A stretch of 64,000 nt of DNA. Origin: Gautieria morchelliformis. Lineage: Eukaryota > Basidiomycota > Agaricomycetes > Gomphales > Gomphaceae. The notes under the pieces were generated by a model. That model saw only the letters and a program-made list of their open reading frames with translations. It did not search any database and was not told the origin of the DNA. Every line of letters begins with the position of its first letter. Positions within the stretch are counted from its first letter, which is position 1. A program made the position numbers and the translations under genes. Positions 24,270-34,850 of the stretch are shown here, one piece after another. The stretch covers positions 1 through 64,000 of the forward strand of contig WHVA01000484.1 in the NCBI GenBank assembly GCA_015179125.1, in the 5' to 3' direction.

Positions 24270-25463
24270 ACGAAGAGTACCGGTGAGTGCTTACCCCTGG
24301 AGTTTTTCTTTTCAATTTGCTTTAACAATTTGTGATGGTCATGTATGTATGCTATCAGTTTAGTCTCATGTTGTATTCTGTGTTTCATCATTATATATCT
24401 GTGCCCCGCGCATATCTGGACTTCAGTGGCACCTTTCGGGTTGCATTGTCATGGTTTTGTGACCTATGCAAGTTCTGGCCCACCGTTAGGCTTAAGGTCC
24501 TAGAGGAGGCAGCGAGCTTCTATTCAAGGTAGTTACCAGGGGGTAGACGAGTCAAAAGAGTAGCACAGGGAGCATACACCAAATAATCCAGTCCAATCAA
24601 TAGAAATCATAAATATCTCGCCAAACATCTCAGGTAGCGCGGCGGGCGGGTGTCACGCTTTAATGCTTCCCTGCCCGTCTGAGCATGACCAAGCATTGTA
24701 TATGCGATACTATCATTACTTGACTGTTTTTCTGGCTGCGCACCATCTGCATCTGAGTGAGCGCATGGAGGGAGAGCAGAACGCTTGACAGATGCAGATA
24801 GCGGGATGGCAACTGCTACATAGGTGCCCGGGACATATCTCGAAGGGCGGGTTGGGAAGGGTGTGATGCCCCGAGCTGGACTCTGTGCGAGCTGAGCCAG
24901 GGAGCTGAAGAAGTCGAATCAAGGGGCGAAGTCCTAGACGTGAAGCAAGAGATGAGAGTGAAAATATGGTAAGAAAAGGACGGACTAGGCGGATGCGATG
25001 GGAGCTGGACAGTTGTTGACTGAAGGTGACGAGTGCTACAGTTATGCTTCGGCCAGGGATTGGACCGACTAGTGCGAAATTGAGCGGGGGAGCGGCGGAG
25101 CCAAGGCGGCCCAGGCAGTAGGACAGCCTTGTGTGTGCGAAGTAGCTGGCCACTGACGGGCTCTATTATGGGATATATGCGTGAGGTTGTACTGCCTGTG
25201 GACAATGTATGTTCGATGGTGGATGAGAGGAACGAAGTCAGGCAGCTTAGGATCCGAGGATGCATACACGCAACAGCAGCAGCAGCGTGCAGACTAGGGA
25301 AATGCAGCACAGATGCTTCAATACACGTGTTTTCCTTAAATGAAAAGTATACCGGGTCAGAAAGTGGTCCAGGATTCATCAGAAAATTTGGCCCAAGCCG
25401 GTGCAGTCGTAGCATGGTAGTCGATCAATACGGGATTTCTGCTGACTCAATTGCTCATTGTGG
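24270..25463. repeat. Receptor-to-SDR spacer and SDR upstream block, unit 4
   Basis: Collinear with unit 2, including the upstream block (GGGATATATGCGTGAGGTTG at about 25167 and the CAG run near 25275). It is interrupted at about 25464 by element A. A - strand open frame of 199 codons (24816-25415) is the longest version of a frame that is broken in the other units; I see no family signature in it. Confidence 0.5.
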
Positions 25464-27002
25464 TCCCCGACTCTCTCCGAAGGAGAGGGAGGGCTGGTTG
25501 AACGCAAATGTCCGTGTTTGCACTGACGGGGAGCGCCATTCAACTCATTTCATTGGCTGACTCTTCCGCTTGACTCATCTTAGGGGGGACACCCCTGCCC
25601 GTTTCTCTCCGAAGGATAGGGGTACTTGTTTCAAATTCAAATCAAATCTGACCAACAACGAAACGTCTTTCGCTTCTTGCTATCCTCTCTCCATCCTTAC
25701 CTTTCGTGCTTTCCAATTTATCTCATTTTTTCATATACACAGTTCCATCATACTGACTTCCGGTGGGGGTGCGTCACCCTTCGTCTACTCTTTCTTTATC
25801 TGACGCTGTCTATCGTTACTTTCCTGTTTACGAATTTATCTTGGGTTTGTTTTCCCTTACATGAACATCTATCGTACACCCTTGTGGCCCGTGTGAGTCA
25901 TGCTTCGTCTACTTCTCTTCCTTTATCTGATGCTCTTCATCCTCAGCTTTCATGTTTTCCAATTTATCTCCTTTTGTCATATACGCTGTGTTATTGTTGT
26001 CAGTTCTAGCGCATGTGAGTCATGCTTTGCCTACTCCTCTTTCGTTATCTGATGGTTTCCTCCTCATTGGATAATTTATGTGGGGGGTTTTTTTTTCCTT
26101 ATACGATCTTCTATCTTATTCCCTTTTGGCGCGTGTGAGTCATGGTTCGTGTACTTCTCTTTCTTTATCTGACGCTTTTCGCCTTCAGCTTTCGCCTTTT
26201 CAAATTTATCTCCTTTTTTTTTCATATACGCTGTGCCATCGTTGTCAATTCTAGGGCGTGTGAGTCATGGTTTGCCTACTCTTTCTCTTTCTTTATCTGA
26301 TGGTTTCCTCATCGTTGGATAATTTATGTGGAATTTTTTTTTCTTTCTTATATGATCTTCTATCATATTCCCTTGTGGCGCGTGTGAGTCATGGTTCGTC
26401 TACTTCTGTCTTTATCTGACGCTCTTCATCCTCAGCTTTCGTGTTTTCAAATTGATCTCCTTTGTTAATATACGCTGTACTATCGTTATCAGTTCTAGTG
26501 CGTGAGTCGAGCTTCGTCTGGTCCTCTTTCTTTATCTGACGGTTTCCTTGTGGTTGCATGTGATGAAATTATATTCTGTAAAAATATTAAAGTTATAAAA
26601 AATGTCGCATGTTGAATCATCTTGCCACCATGATCCATGACAAACAATGAGAAAGCGAATGACAACATTGCTGGTAAGCTTTCGCTACCGCAACGGAGTC
26701 TCTCCCAGCGATGGCATGTCCACCCCTGTTCCAAGCAGTCGGAAGGAGGTGGAAAAAATCATATTAGAAACCTGCTCAACTTGGCGACTTACGCTCGCTT
26801 CTCTGTTTGCGTTCGCGAACCGTCCGTAGTTGGCTTCTCTCTCTCCACAAGTAACAAAAACTTGTTGTACCTTCCCGTTTTGTATTTTACTGTCTTACAG
26901 TGATCTGCCATCATTTCCATGCTCAGAAACGACTTGTAAGCTGTAACAAATTTAAAGTAGGAGAGAGTCGGGGACTGGGGCGGCAGCCGCCGCCCGCTAC
27001 GA
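25464..27002. mobile_element. TIR-family element A with minisatellite core, upstream of SDR 4
   Basis: Left end TCCCCGACTCTCTCCGAAGG then AGAGGGAGGG. The right end, read on the - strand, is TCGTAGCGGGCGGCGGCTGC followed by CAGTCCCCGACTCTCTCC. It separates the conserved ATTG..GTGG from TTAGTAAT in the SDR upstream block. The interior is T-rich tandem repeat (25760-26560) plus about 400 bp of unique sequence with no gene I can support. Confidence 0.65.
25760..26560 (+). repeat. Minisatellite of about 120 bp, arranged as a 245-bp dimer
   Basis: The block GTGTGAGTCATG(C/G)TTCGTCTAC followed by TCTTTCTTTATCTGA recurs at about 25770, 25890, 26005, 26132, 26257, 26381 and 26500. Alternate copies differ (GACGCTCTTC..CAGCTTTCG against GATGGTTTCCTC..GGATAATTTATG), so the true unit is a dimer of about 245 bp. 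Most of it is pyrimidine-rich on this strand. Confidence 0.85.
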
Positions 27003-27132
27003 TTAGTAATGAGCGATTGGCTCACGTCATGCGTCCAGCTGCGTTACGTCAGGACTTGTTCCGATCGATGCAATCATCGCCGAGCGTACAAATCCATAAA
27101 TTAGCTAAGCTTAGGAAACTCCACCTGGGGAA

Positions 27133-28305
27133 ATGGCCAGTACTACTACTGCCCGTCGCTCCATCTTTGTCGCCGCAGGTGTCGGAAACGGAACCGGAAC
27201 TGGTGTAGCAACTGCGTGAGTCCCATGTCACCTTGACAGCTGTCTCGGAGTATGCTGATTCTGAAGAAACCTTGTGGCAGCCGTGTCCCCTGGGTGCTGG
27301 TGAGTTGACTGGCCGCACACGCCACTCGATTATTCTTAGGACAAACATGAACAGGGTACAATGTCGCGCTCATTGCACGTAACCCAGAGCACTTAAAGAA
27401 GACTGCGGACGAAATCAAGTCAACGGGTTGTGAGGCGAGTGGGGAAAAACTACTGAAGCAGTCGTCGGGCCGTGCTCATGTGACGAAGGCTGCTGGGTTT
27501 CCCGTCAAAGCGTACACGCACGATCAGCTGCATAGCGCGTTTGATGCAATCAAGAAGCATTGGCCTGACGCTGATATACGCGTCGGCCTTTTCAACGCTG
27601 CATCAGGCGTTTGGAAAGGCTTCTTGGAGATTACACCTGAAGAAATCCAAGAAGCAGTCAATGTAAACGTCGTTGGTGCTTTTGCTTTCGCAAGGGAGAC
27701 CATTTTGTCTTTCAAGGACTTGCCGTGAGTGATTGTCGATTGTTCCCTAGTACATACTTCTCATTTCTCACCTGTAAACAGACTCACATCGGCTGGAAAG
27801 CGAGGCACGCTCCTTTTCACGGGTGCGACTGCTGCCCTCAGAGGGAATAAGACGACTTCCGCCTTCGCCGCGAGCAAGTTCGGCATTCGTGCTCTGTCCC
27901 AGAGCTTGAACAAAGAATTCGGGAGACGGGATATCCATGTATCCTGATTCTGTTTACTCGGCTTGTATCATCTTTGAGCTTTGCCTTTTTTTTTCAGGTC
28001 GCCCATTCTGTGATCGATGGCCAGATATTTACTGACATGCTTAAAGCACGGTCTGATGAGGCTTGGGCCCAAGACGAAGCAGTAAGGCTAACCCCCAGCA
28101 GCAGTTCCAACGTAATTATTCTACCCACTTCTCAATGTGGACGTTTCCTCACCATGAAGGTCCGGCAGGCCTATCTCTATCTCGCGAATCAGGATCGCTC
28201 TGCGTGGACATGGGAACTTGACTGTAGGTTTTTTTGCTTTTGGGTTGAGGGCGTTTCTGTGGATGAACCAAATTTTCAGTGCGTCCTGCTCATGAGAGCT
28301 GGTAA
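27133..28305 (+). pseudogene. Short-chain dehydrogenase/reductase, copy 4
   Basis: Start MASTTTARRSIFVAAGVGNG. The tiny exon 2 (20 nt in copies 2 and 6, coding RLFAGAG) is 19 nt here, a frameshift. The middle and C-terminal exons are clean: FPVKAYTHDQLHSAFDAIKK, VGLFNAASGVWKGFLEITPE, NVVGAFAFARETILSFKDL, FTGATAALRGNKTTSAFAAS, KFGIRALSQSLNKEFG, VAHSVIDGQIFTDMLKARSD, YLYLANQDRSAWTWELD and RPAHESW-stop at 28303-28305. The intron joining IAN to AYLYL starts at an altered site (AACGTAATTATT). Confidence 0.75.
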
Positions 28306-28767
28306 AACCTCTGATTTTGTGACTCACTGTACACTACGAAAATCAATGACTTGAGAATTCAACTTGCATATCAATAATTTAGACAACTTAATCTAACAAA
28401 TCAGGTGGCTGTGAGGGGTCGAAGACCCAGCAGAGGAAGGTGCGACTCATTTGTGTCCACGGCAAAAGTCGACAATGAGCTAGTAACTCAACGTGACAAC
28501 TCACCTCCAGAATTTGGGCACCATGCATGCATCTGCCTAGTAGTGTTCGAGAACTTCCCAGGCGGAAACCTGTCAACGACTTCTAAGCTCTGATACTGTT
28601 TGACAGATCCGAAGCGGACAACTGGAGAACCACCCTTCGAATGTGGCTGCAAAATCTGCAAGAATATAGGCCTTCTTGGGCGGATCATGCGAACCATAAC
28701 TAGACAGATGCATTCTTCGCTGATGATGTCGATTGGTGTTGAGAGATGGTATAAGAAATGACACTGT
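28306..28767. repeat. SDR-to-receptor spacer, unit 4 (left part)
   Basis: Shared spacer to GAAATGACACTGT at 28767, where the solo LTR begins. It resumes at 35427 with ACTGTAATGGCTTATATAGT and runs to receptor 5 at 35842. No gene supported. Confidence 0.55.
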
Positions 28768-28852
28768 TGTGGAACGAAGGAGTGAATAATAGACTGTTAT
28801 ACTATGATCTACTTGAGATCGTTCTGCCTTTATGTACAAAACTAGGTGGGTA

Positions 28853-28869
28853 CCCGCGCTTCGCACGGG
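28853..28869 (-). terminator. Helitron 3' terminal hairpin
   Basis: Seven-base stem CCCGTGC/GCGCGGG (one G-T pair) with a GAA loop, placed 7 nt before the terminal CTAG at 28842-28845. In Helitrons this palindrome marks the end of rolling-circle transfer. Confidence 0.85.
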
Positions 28870-29005
28870 GGTTTAGGTCAAATGCATCGGTAAGGTCAAA
28901 TGCATCAGTAAATTCACAGGCATTGAGACAATAAAAACTTGCATCAAGAAAAAGTATACTAAGTAAATACTAAGTAAATTGTATCAGGGAAGTGAATGTT
29001 ACAGT

Positions 29006-32000
29006 TCAAGGAGCTCTAAGCAATACATCTTCATATACAATATTTGTGGTTTGCACACCCTCCTCAAGCAAGACCTTAACCCTGTTCCAGTTGGTCCCCC
29101 TTGATACACCAACATACAATTGACCATGTCCAAACACTGGATATCTCAGGTCCAGCCCAACCGTACCCAAAGACTGTCCCTGAGACTTGTTGATAGTCAT
29201 TGCAAATGCCAAACGCACTGGAAACTGCCTCCTTTGCAGCACAAATGGCAATTCTCCCTCTGATGGCTTAATGATGATCCTGGGGATGAAAGCAATATTT
29301 CCTGCACGTGGACCCGAGATGATCCTGACCTCCAACACTCTAATGTTCATCCTCACCAACCGCAGCCTTGTCCCATTGCATAGTCCTTGCCTCTGATCCA
29401 AATTGCGCAACAGCATCAGAGGCACTCCAGGCTTGACTTCCAAGCGAGCAGGAGGAAGACTGCCCATCTCTATGGAATTCAGATACTCAGCAGGATACCT
29501 ATCTGCATCATCGGATTCTGTAATGGAATTTGCACAGTGCAAGACCTGAGCATCACCTGGAAACTCCCTAAACACCATGGAATTGATCTCATTGACCTCA
29601 GTGTTTCTGGCACAGAGGATGGCCCGCTCCAAAAAGTAATCATCCCGGGCAGGGACTGGATTGCCAATGCCAGGGTATATTTCCTGGATCAGATCTTCAA
29701 TTCCAGGGCCACAAACCATGTGTTGAGGGAGTGAGAGGGTATGATCCAGTGGGAGATCCTTTCCCTGGCCCACATTCTGCAGCCATTCTGCAAATCTGGC
29801 TCTGTCAGGGTCATTTCTCACCCGCATGTTCTCTGTCAGATGGAGCACCTTGATCTTTGGCCACAGATATGACTTCTGAAGGGTAGCTCCCACGATATCC
29901 TCCTTGGAGCCTTTAGGGACAATTGGGAGAGTCTGCTGAAAGTCACCTCCAAATGCGACTGTGATGCCACCAAAGGGTCGGTCATGCTGGCCAAGGAAAT
30001 CCCTCAGTGTCCTGTCAATGGCCTCTATGGCATGGCGATGCTGCATTGCAGCCTCATCCCAGATGAGGAGACTGGCCTTTCTCAGCATGTCAGCCTTGTC
30101 AGAGTTCTTTCTGATGGAGGAGAGAGAGCGCTCATGGACAGGAATGGGAATTCCAAGCATGCTATGAGAGGTTGTACCCTTAGTGAGGATAAGTGCAGCC
30201 ATTGCAGATGAGGCTACTGCAATCACAATGAGGCTCTCCGCTCTACAGGAGTGGATTAGAGTGTTCCACATGAACGATTTACCTGCACCACCTGAGCCAG
30301 TGACGAAAAACATTTGTCTGTCAGGTTTGCCCCGAGCATCTGTGGTCAGTGCCGACCGTAATATCTGATCATGCACAGACCTTTGCCCCGCATTCAGCTT
30401 GGGAACCTCCTCATCAGCCTTTTCCCTCTCTTCAACAGGGTCATAGTCCCTCTGCTCAGCTATAAACCTGTTTCCAATGAGGGCCTCCCACTCGCCTGCC
30501 ACCCGAGGCATATCATCAAAGCTGCTCAAGGACATTCCACCCTGCTGGAGGATTTTATCCAAGAGAAAGAGGCCGAAATCATAAACCTGATCATCCTGTG
30601 GATCATGCATACGGTGTCTGATTTGGAGCTGATGTCTGAGATCATCACATATGTGCTCCTTGAAGCTGTCCCATAGTCTGCCAGGCTGTGATGGATTGCA
30701 ATGGCCAAGGATGGTGGCAAAGAGATGTCTCAGCTGAGCACCTGTTTTCATGGCACTGGCTTCCTGGAGACACAACCTCAGCTCCTGATCATCATCCAGA
30801 AGTCCCCTTGCACGACAGGCCTCCTTGTAAGTAGCATATTGTATGCCATCCACTGACCTAAGCTCCTCAAAGGATCTAGCCCCCTTGACCACTGTGAGGA
30901 GAGTGCGCACAAAAAATCTCTCTCCTGATTTAGGGCTTGCAAAGTGAAGGCGACCGATGCTATAACCTCCTTGGCGTGGTGTCCATACCTTTTCCTCTGA
31001 TTGCCAGGTAAACTGCTCAGGAAACTCCACATATAGCAGATCACGTGCTTCAGGGTACATATCATTGGCCTCAAAGTAAGCCATGAGCGGTGTCTTTTTT
31101 GTCTCAGCCCTAATGAGGATGTTGTCCACATCCTCATTGGGATCAAAGATGATTGTGTGGTGGTCCTTTTCATGGACTGGCAGTGCCATGACTGCAGGCA
31201 CCTGGGTGTGGATTTCCCGCTCCAGCAACCTCCAACAGGCCTCATGAGCACTGACATAGCGAGCGTCCAGGTACTGCTTAATTTCATCCTTGCTGAGACC
31301 CAACTCCATCGTGGTCCGATCATGGCCCTTGTAGAGATACTTGTGGATATACTTGATACACCTCACATTGATGGTGAGTTCAGCATTGATGTGACACAGG
31401 AGTTTGAGCAAGAGCAGAGGAGAGTATGGAACAACCCATCTGTTGTCCAGCATGTTGCCCCTGACATTGTGCTGCCTTCTATCATTGCGACGACGATATT
31501 TTGGATATCCATCCTCATTCAGACTGGTTTCCTCACAGAAGGGCTTTGGGAAGTTTTTCTTGCACTTGCCATTTTCCATGCAGGGTGCGTCTCGATTCAT
31601 TTCTCCACAGGGACCATGTGTCATCAGGTCACATACCAAGCGGTAGAGGATGGGATGAGTCTCTGGATCAGGGAACTCTGCTGAAATCATAGAATCCACC
31701 TCATGTGGATGCCTGATCTTGGAATCTCTTGCAAACCAGATAAGAATATGCATGTGTGGGAGTCCCCTTTTCTGGAATTCAATGGTGTGGACGCGAGCAA
31801 CGGTTTCCCCAAAAATCTTTTCCTTGATGATCAAGTCAATGAGGTATTTCTTTTTGAGATGGAACACCCGTGACACCAAGTCAGGTCTGTCCTGAGGTGA
31901 TTGGCCAGGTAACAATGCATCCAATATCTGCTGCCAGTTGGGATTGGCAGTCATTGTAATAAAGAGATCGGCCACACCAAACTTCCTTGAAATGGCCAGA

Positions 32001-34324
32001 GAGTTCTGCAGGTTTTGCTGCATGTCCCGTGTCCCTCCTTGAAATGTGGCAGGCAGAATGGATTTTGTGCCCAAGCTGTTTGCATCTCTGTCATTGTCAT
32101 TGCGATTAAACGCATCCACCATCTGGTTATACACCTCAGCACGCAGAGTGTGTTGATTTGTCCTGATCCACCTCAGCCTGCTTTGCTCCGCAGTGGCCCA
32201 ACAGTCTAAAATGTACTGCTGGAATAACTTGCCAGCACGCAGGAGTGTTGTAGGTTCATCTCTCCTCTGGAAGAGACGAAATGAATGGTACTGAATTTGG
32301 GTGACCTGCCCCCGTCTGTTTGGGTTGGCCTCCTGAGCACGCTCTGGGTCACGATAAGGAATACCTGGTTTCCATCCCAACTCTGCCCTGGGAAAGAGCA
32401 AGACATAGTGAAGAGAGGCATAGTTTGGATTCATATCGGATACCCTTTCGAAAGGTCCACCTTTGAGCTGGACAATAATATCCCTAGGCTCAGGGTCGAT
32501 GCCATCTCCAGGAAGAACCACTGCAATCTCATCTGCAGTAGGGATATTATACCTCCTAGGATCCCTGTGTTCCCTGTATGTGATCCTCGCCTGGATCTCA
32601 CCATTCTGTCCCTGATCTCTGAGCCTCTCAGCTGCTTGTTTATATATGGCGACATGAGGATTGCAGACCAGGAGCATTTCCTGCAAGTCTCCCATGACAG
32701 TTGGAGACAGACCCGGGTTACGTGTCTTCCTCTTTGCCAACGCCAATGCTGGATCATATATGTAAAGCTGGGCATACATTGTATCCGGTTCATGGTCAGG
32801 GAGGAGAGAGCCATGACGATGATACAGTTCACCCTGTAGATTGAGGACATATGGACCACGACCCGCCCGAAGCAAATCTTTATCAAAGTTGGCCCCCAAG
32901 GAAGTGAATGCAAACGCAGCATTATACTGCCTGATATTCTGGCGAAACTCTTTTGCCTCAGGGTCTTGGCCTTCTAAGAGCCGTCTCAAAGGCTGAGGGG
33001 GCACTGGCAGCTTTGGAAGCTGCACCTTTCCTTTTATACAGCAATCACCAAAACGGTCCTCCGCATTTGTAGAGCTTTGCAAACGCTCTGCAAACCAGTG
33101 CAATGCTCCACATTTAGGACAGGCCACTCCCATGGGACCCAGATCATGAGGCTGCACATCTGCCTCAATTATTTGAGAGCGACCCAGTGGAATAGGAGGA
33201 GGTCGCTGAGCACCACGCCGAGGTTGCTGAGGACGTTGCCGAGGTATGGGGAGTGGAGGAGGCAGCTGAGGTGCAGGGAGTGGCTGAGGATTGGGAGGTG
33301 GTGGTGGATGAGGTGGTACCAATGGAGGTCTGAGAATTGCATCTTCCTCTTGCCTGATTGCATTAGCCTGGGCCTGCAATGCTGCCACTCCTGCAGAACC
33401 CACAACAGGAGGATTAGCCCCCCGTCTACGTCTATCCAATTGCTGCAATATAGCAGCCTGCTGATCCGCCTGAGCACGCAAGTCTGCAATAAATGCAGAA
33501 CCTACTACAGGTGCTGGCTGTACAGGGTCTGGCTGATTTCCTCTCAAAGGCTGTAACCGAGGGAGAGCTGCTCTCTGAGCAAGGAGGGCTGCCACCTGCA
33601 CTCTGGGACTGGGATCAGGAGGATGTGATGGCCCAGCAACAGGTTGTTGACGTGATGATGGTGCAAGTGTGGGAGGGCGTGACAGCCCAGCAACAGGTTG
33701 TTGACGTGACGATGGTGCAAGTGTGGGAGGGCGTGACGGCCCAGCAACAGGTTGTTGACGTGATGATGGCGCAAGCATAGGAGGGCGTGATGGCCCAGCA
33801 ACAGGCTGTTGACGTGACGATGGTGCAAGTGGGGGAGGGAGTGATGGCCCAGCAACAGGCTGTTGACGTGACGATGGTGCAAGTGGGGGAGGGAGTGATG
33901 GCCCAGCCACAGGTTGTTGATGTGACGATGGTGCAAGCATAGGAGGGCGTGATGGCCCAGCAACAGGCTGTTGACGTGACGATGGTGCAAGAATGGGAGG
34001 GCGTGATGACCCAGCAACATGTTGTTGATGTGATGATGGTGCAAGCATGGGAGGGTGTGATGGCTGTTGACGTGATAATGGTGCAAGTGTGGGAGGGCGT
34101 GGCGGCACAGCAACAGATTGTTGAAAAGGATCGGCAACATTGCTTCCAGGAGGAGGGTGAGGGATGGCAAAAGGTGGGGGTGGAGGGGGTGACTGGTCCT
34201 GAGCTCTGATACGTGCTCTCCGATCAGTGAGTGGTGTCATTCGCTGCTGCGCCTCCCTCGCCTGTGCACACTCCCGCTGACGGTTACTCTCTGGAGTAGA
34301 TGGATCCCTGAGAAATGCAGGCAT
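29006..34324 (-). CDS. Helitron RepHel protein (HUH replication initiator fused to PIF1-type helicase)
   Basis: One uninterrupted frame of 1772 codons. Order of parts: a Pro-rich N-terminus with an 18-residue tandem repeat (about residues 65-240), a CPKCGALHWF zinc-finger-like segment (about 415), the Helitron_like_N region with the HUH-type motif GLPHMHILIWF (about 855) and the two-tyrosine motif KYIHKYLYKGHD (about 990), then a PIF1-type helicase with Walker A TGSGGAGKS (about 1340), Walker B LLIWDEAAM, DFQQTLP, and the C-terminal INKSQGQSLG and YVGVSRGT motifs. This protein nicks, transfers and unwinds DNA for rolling-circle transposition. All key residues are present and no frame damage is visible, so the element could be autonomous. 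It uses the single ATG at 34322-34324; no intron is needed. Confidence 0.95.
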   Translation of the reverse strand: MPAFLRDPSTPESNRQRECAQAREAQQRMTPLTDRRARIRAQDQSPPPPPPFAIPHPPPGSNVADPFQQSVAVPPRPPTLAPLSRQQPSHPPMLAPSSHQQHVAGSSRPPILAPSSRQQPVAGPSRPPMLAPSSHQQPVAGPSLPPPLAPSSRQQPVAGPSLPPPLAPSSRQQPVAGPSRPPMLAPSSRQQPVAGPSRPPTLAPSSRQQPVAGLSRPPTLAPSSRQQPVAGPSHPPDPSPRVQVAALLAQRAALPRLQPLRGNQPDPVQPAPVVGSAFIADLRAQADQQAAILQQLDRRRRGANPPVVGSAGVAALQAQANAIRQEEDAILRPPLVPPHPPPPPNPQPLPAPQLPPPLPIPRQRPQQPRRGAQRPPPIPLGRSQIIEADVQPHDLGPMGVACPKCGALHWFAERLQSSTNAEDRFGDCCIKGKVQLPKLPVPPQPLRRLLEGQDPEAKEFRQNIRQYNAAFAFTSLGANFDKDLLRAGRGPYVLNLQGELYHRHGSLLPDHEPDTMYAQLYIYDPALALAKRKTRNPGLSPTVMGDLQEMLLVCNPHVAIYKQAAERLRDQGQNGEIQARITYREHRDPRRYNIPTADEIAVVLPGDGIDPEPRDIIVQLKGGPFERVSDMNPNYASLHYVLLFPRAELGWKPGIPYRDPERAQEANPNRRGQVTQIQYHSFRLFQRRDEPTTLLRAGKLFQQYILDCWATAEQSRLRWIRTNQHTLRAEVYNQMVDAFNRNDNDRDANSLGTKSILPATFQGGTRDMQQNLQNSLAISRKFGVADLFITMTANPNWQQILDALLPGQSPQDRPDLVSRVFHLKKKYLIDLIIKEKIFGETVARVHTIEFQKRGLPHMHILIWFARDSKIRHPHEVDSMISAEFPDPETHPILYRLVCDLMTHGPCGEMNRDAPCMENGKCKKNFPKPFCEETSLNEDGYPKYRRRNDRRQHNVRGNMLDNRWVVPYSPLLLLKLLCHINAELTINVRCIKYIHKYLYKGHDRTTMELGLSKDEIKQYLDARYVSAHEACWRLLEREIHTQVPAVMALPVHEKDHHTIIFDPNEDVDNILIRAETKKTPLMAYFEANDMYPEARDLLYVEFPEQFTWQSEEKVWTPRQGGYSIGRLHFASPKSGERFFVRTLLTVVKGARSFEELRSVDGIQYATYKEACRARGLLDDDQELRLCLQEASAMKTGAQLRHLFATILGHCNPSQPGRLWDSFKEHICDDLRHQLQIRHRMHDPQDDQVYDFGLFLLDKILQQGGMSLSSFDDMPRVAGEWEALIGNRFIAEQRDYDPVEEREKADEEVPKLNAGQRSVHDQILRSALTTDARGKPDRQMFFVTGSGGAGKSFMWNTLIHSCRAESLIVIAVASSAMAALILTKGTTSHSMLGIPIPVHERSLSSIRKNSDKADMLRKASLLIWDEAAMQHRHAIEAIDRTLRDFLGQHDRPFGGITVAFGGDFQQTLPIVPKGSKEDIVGATLQKSYLWPKIKVLHLTENMRVRNDPDRARFAEWLQNVGQGKDLPLDHTLSLPQHMVCGPGIEDLIQEIYPGIGNPVPARDDYFLERAILCARNTEVNEINSMVFREFPGDAQVLHCANSITESDDADRYPAEYLNSIEMGSLPPARLEVKPGVPLMLLRNLDQRQGLCNGTRLRLVRMNIRVLEVRIISGPRAGNIAFIPRIIIKPSEGELPFVLQRRQFPVRLAFAMTINKSQGQSLGTVGLDLRYPVFGHGQLYVGVSRGTNWNRVKVLLEEGVQTTNIVYEDVLLRAP
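33631..34110 (-). repeat. 54-bp coding tandem repeat in the Helitron gene
   Basis: Blocks starting GGCCCAGCAACAGG recur every 54 bp at about 33631, 33685, 33739, 33793, 33847, 33901, 33955 and 34009, with degenerate ends. In the coding frame each gives 18 residues of the type APSSRQQPVAGPSRPPML. The period is a multiple of three, so copy number can change without breaking the frame. Confidence 0.9.
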
Positions 34325-34520
34325 AAGAGTAGAGAGAGAATAAAGCTGTCAATATCAGACTTACATTGCAAGCAGACCAAGGCAAACTCAGGGGAATCTA
34401 TTGACCCCTATTTAAAATAGGCCAAAAAAGTGAAATGAAATGACAATATTTACCAGAGGGACAGCAGAGCAACTGATCTTAATATCAATACCTAAAAAAG
34501 CAGACACAGGAGCACAAAAC

Positions 34521-34850
34521 ACACCAGGATAGAGGAATCACACAGGAAGGATGGACAGGGCAGAGAGGCCTGAAAAGAGCCTAAAAAAGCGAAAAAAAAG
34601 TGAAATTGTTATCAGCAATAATATCATAATAAACACCAAAAAGACACACCAGGATAGAGAAATCACACCGGAAGGATGGACAGGGCAGAGAGGCCTGAAA
34701 AGAGCCTAAAAAAGCTAAAAAAAAGCGAAATTGTTATCAGCAATAATAACATAATAAACAACAAAAAGACACACCAGGATAGAGGAAACACAGGAAGGAT
34801 GGACAGGGCAGAGAGGCCTGAATATAGAGCCTAAAAAGTGCTAAAAAAGC
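34521..34850. repeat. 125-bp tandem repeat in the Helitron 5' noncoding region
   Basis: ACACCAGGATAGAG followed by GGAAGGATGGACAGGGCAGA starts at 34521, 34646 and 34771, an exact 125-bp spacing, with the last copy incomplete. It is followed at 34860-34960 by A/T-rich low-complexity sequence. It sits between the element's 5' end and the RepHel start codon, so it could act as a promoter or leader; nothing else is visible there. Confidence 0.9.

Noticed and set aside
24816..25415. 199-codon - strand frame upstream of SDR 4
   Set aside because: It is broken at different points in units 2, 5 and 6 and overlaps the SDR upstream block. No family signature.
25464..27002. Element A as a CRISPR-like array
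   Set aside because: The repeats are imperfect tandem units without constant-length unique spacers, in a eukaryotic transposon.
20584..27002. Elements A and B considered as Helitrons because one end starts with TC
   Set aside because: Both ends share inverted sequence and no CTRR plus hairpin end is present, so a TIR family fits better.
31157..31684. Plus-strand frame of 175 codons inside the Helitron gene
   Set aside because: Antisense shadow of the Rep region, which has clear motifs in the other strand.
33544..34170. 208-codon frame overlapping the Helitron gene in another frame (His/Leu-rich)
   Set aside because: Shadow of the 54-bp coding repeat.
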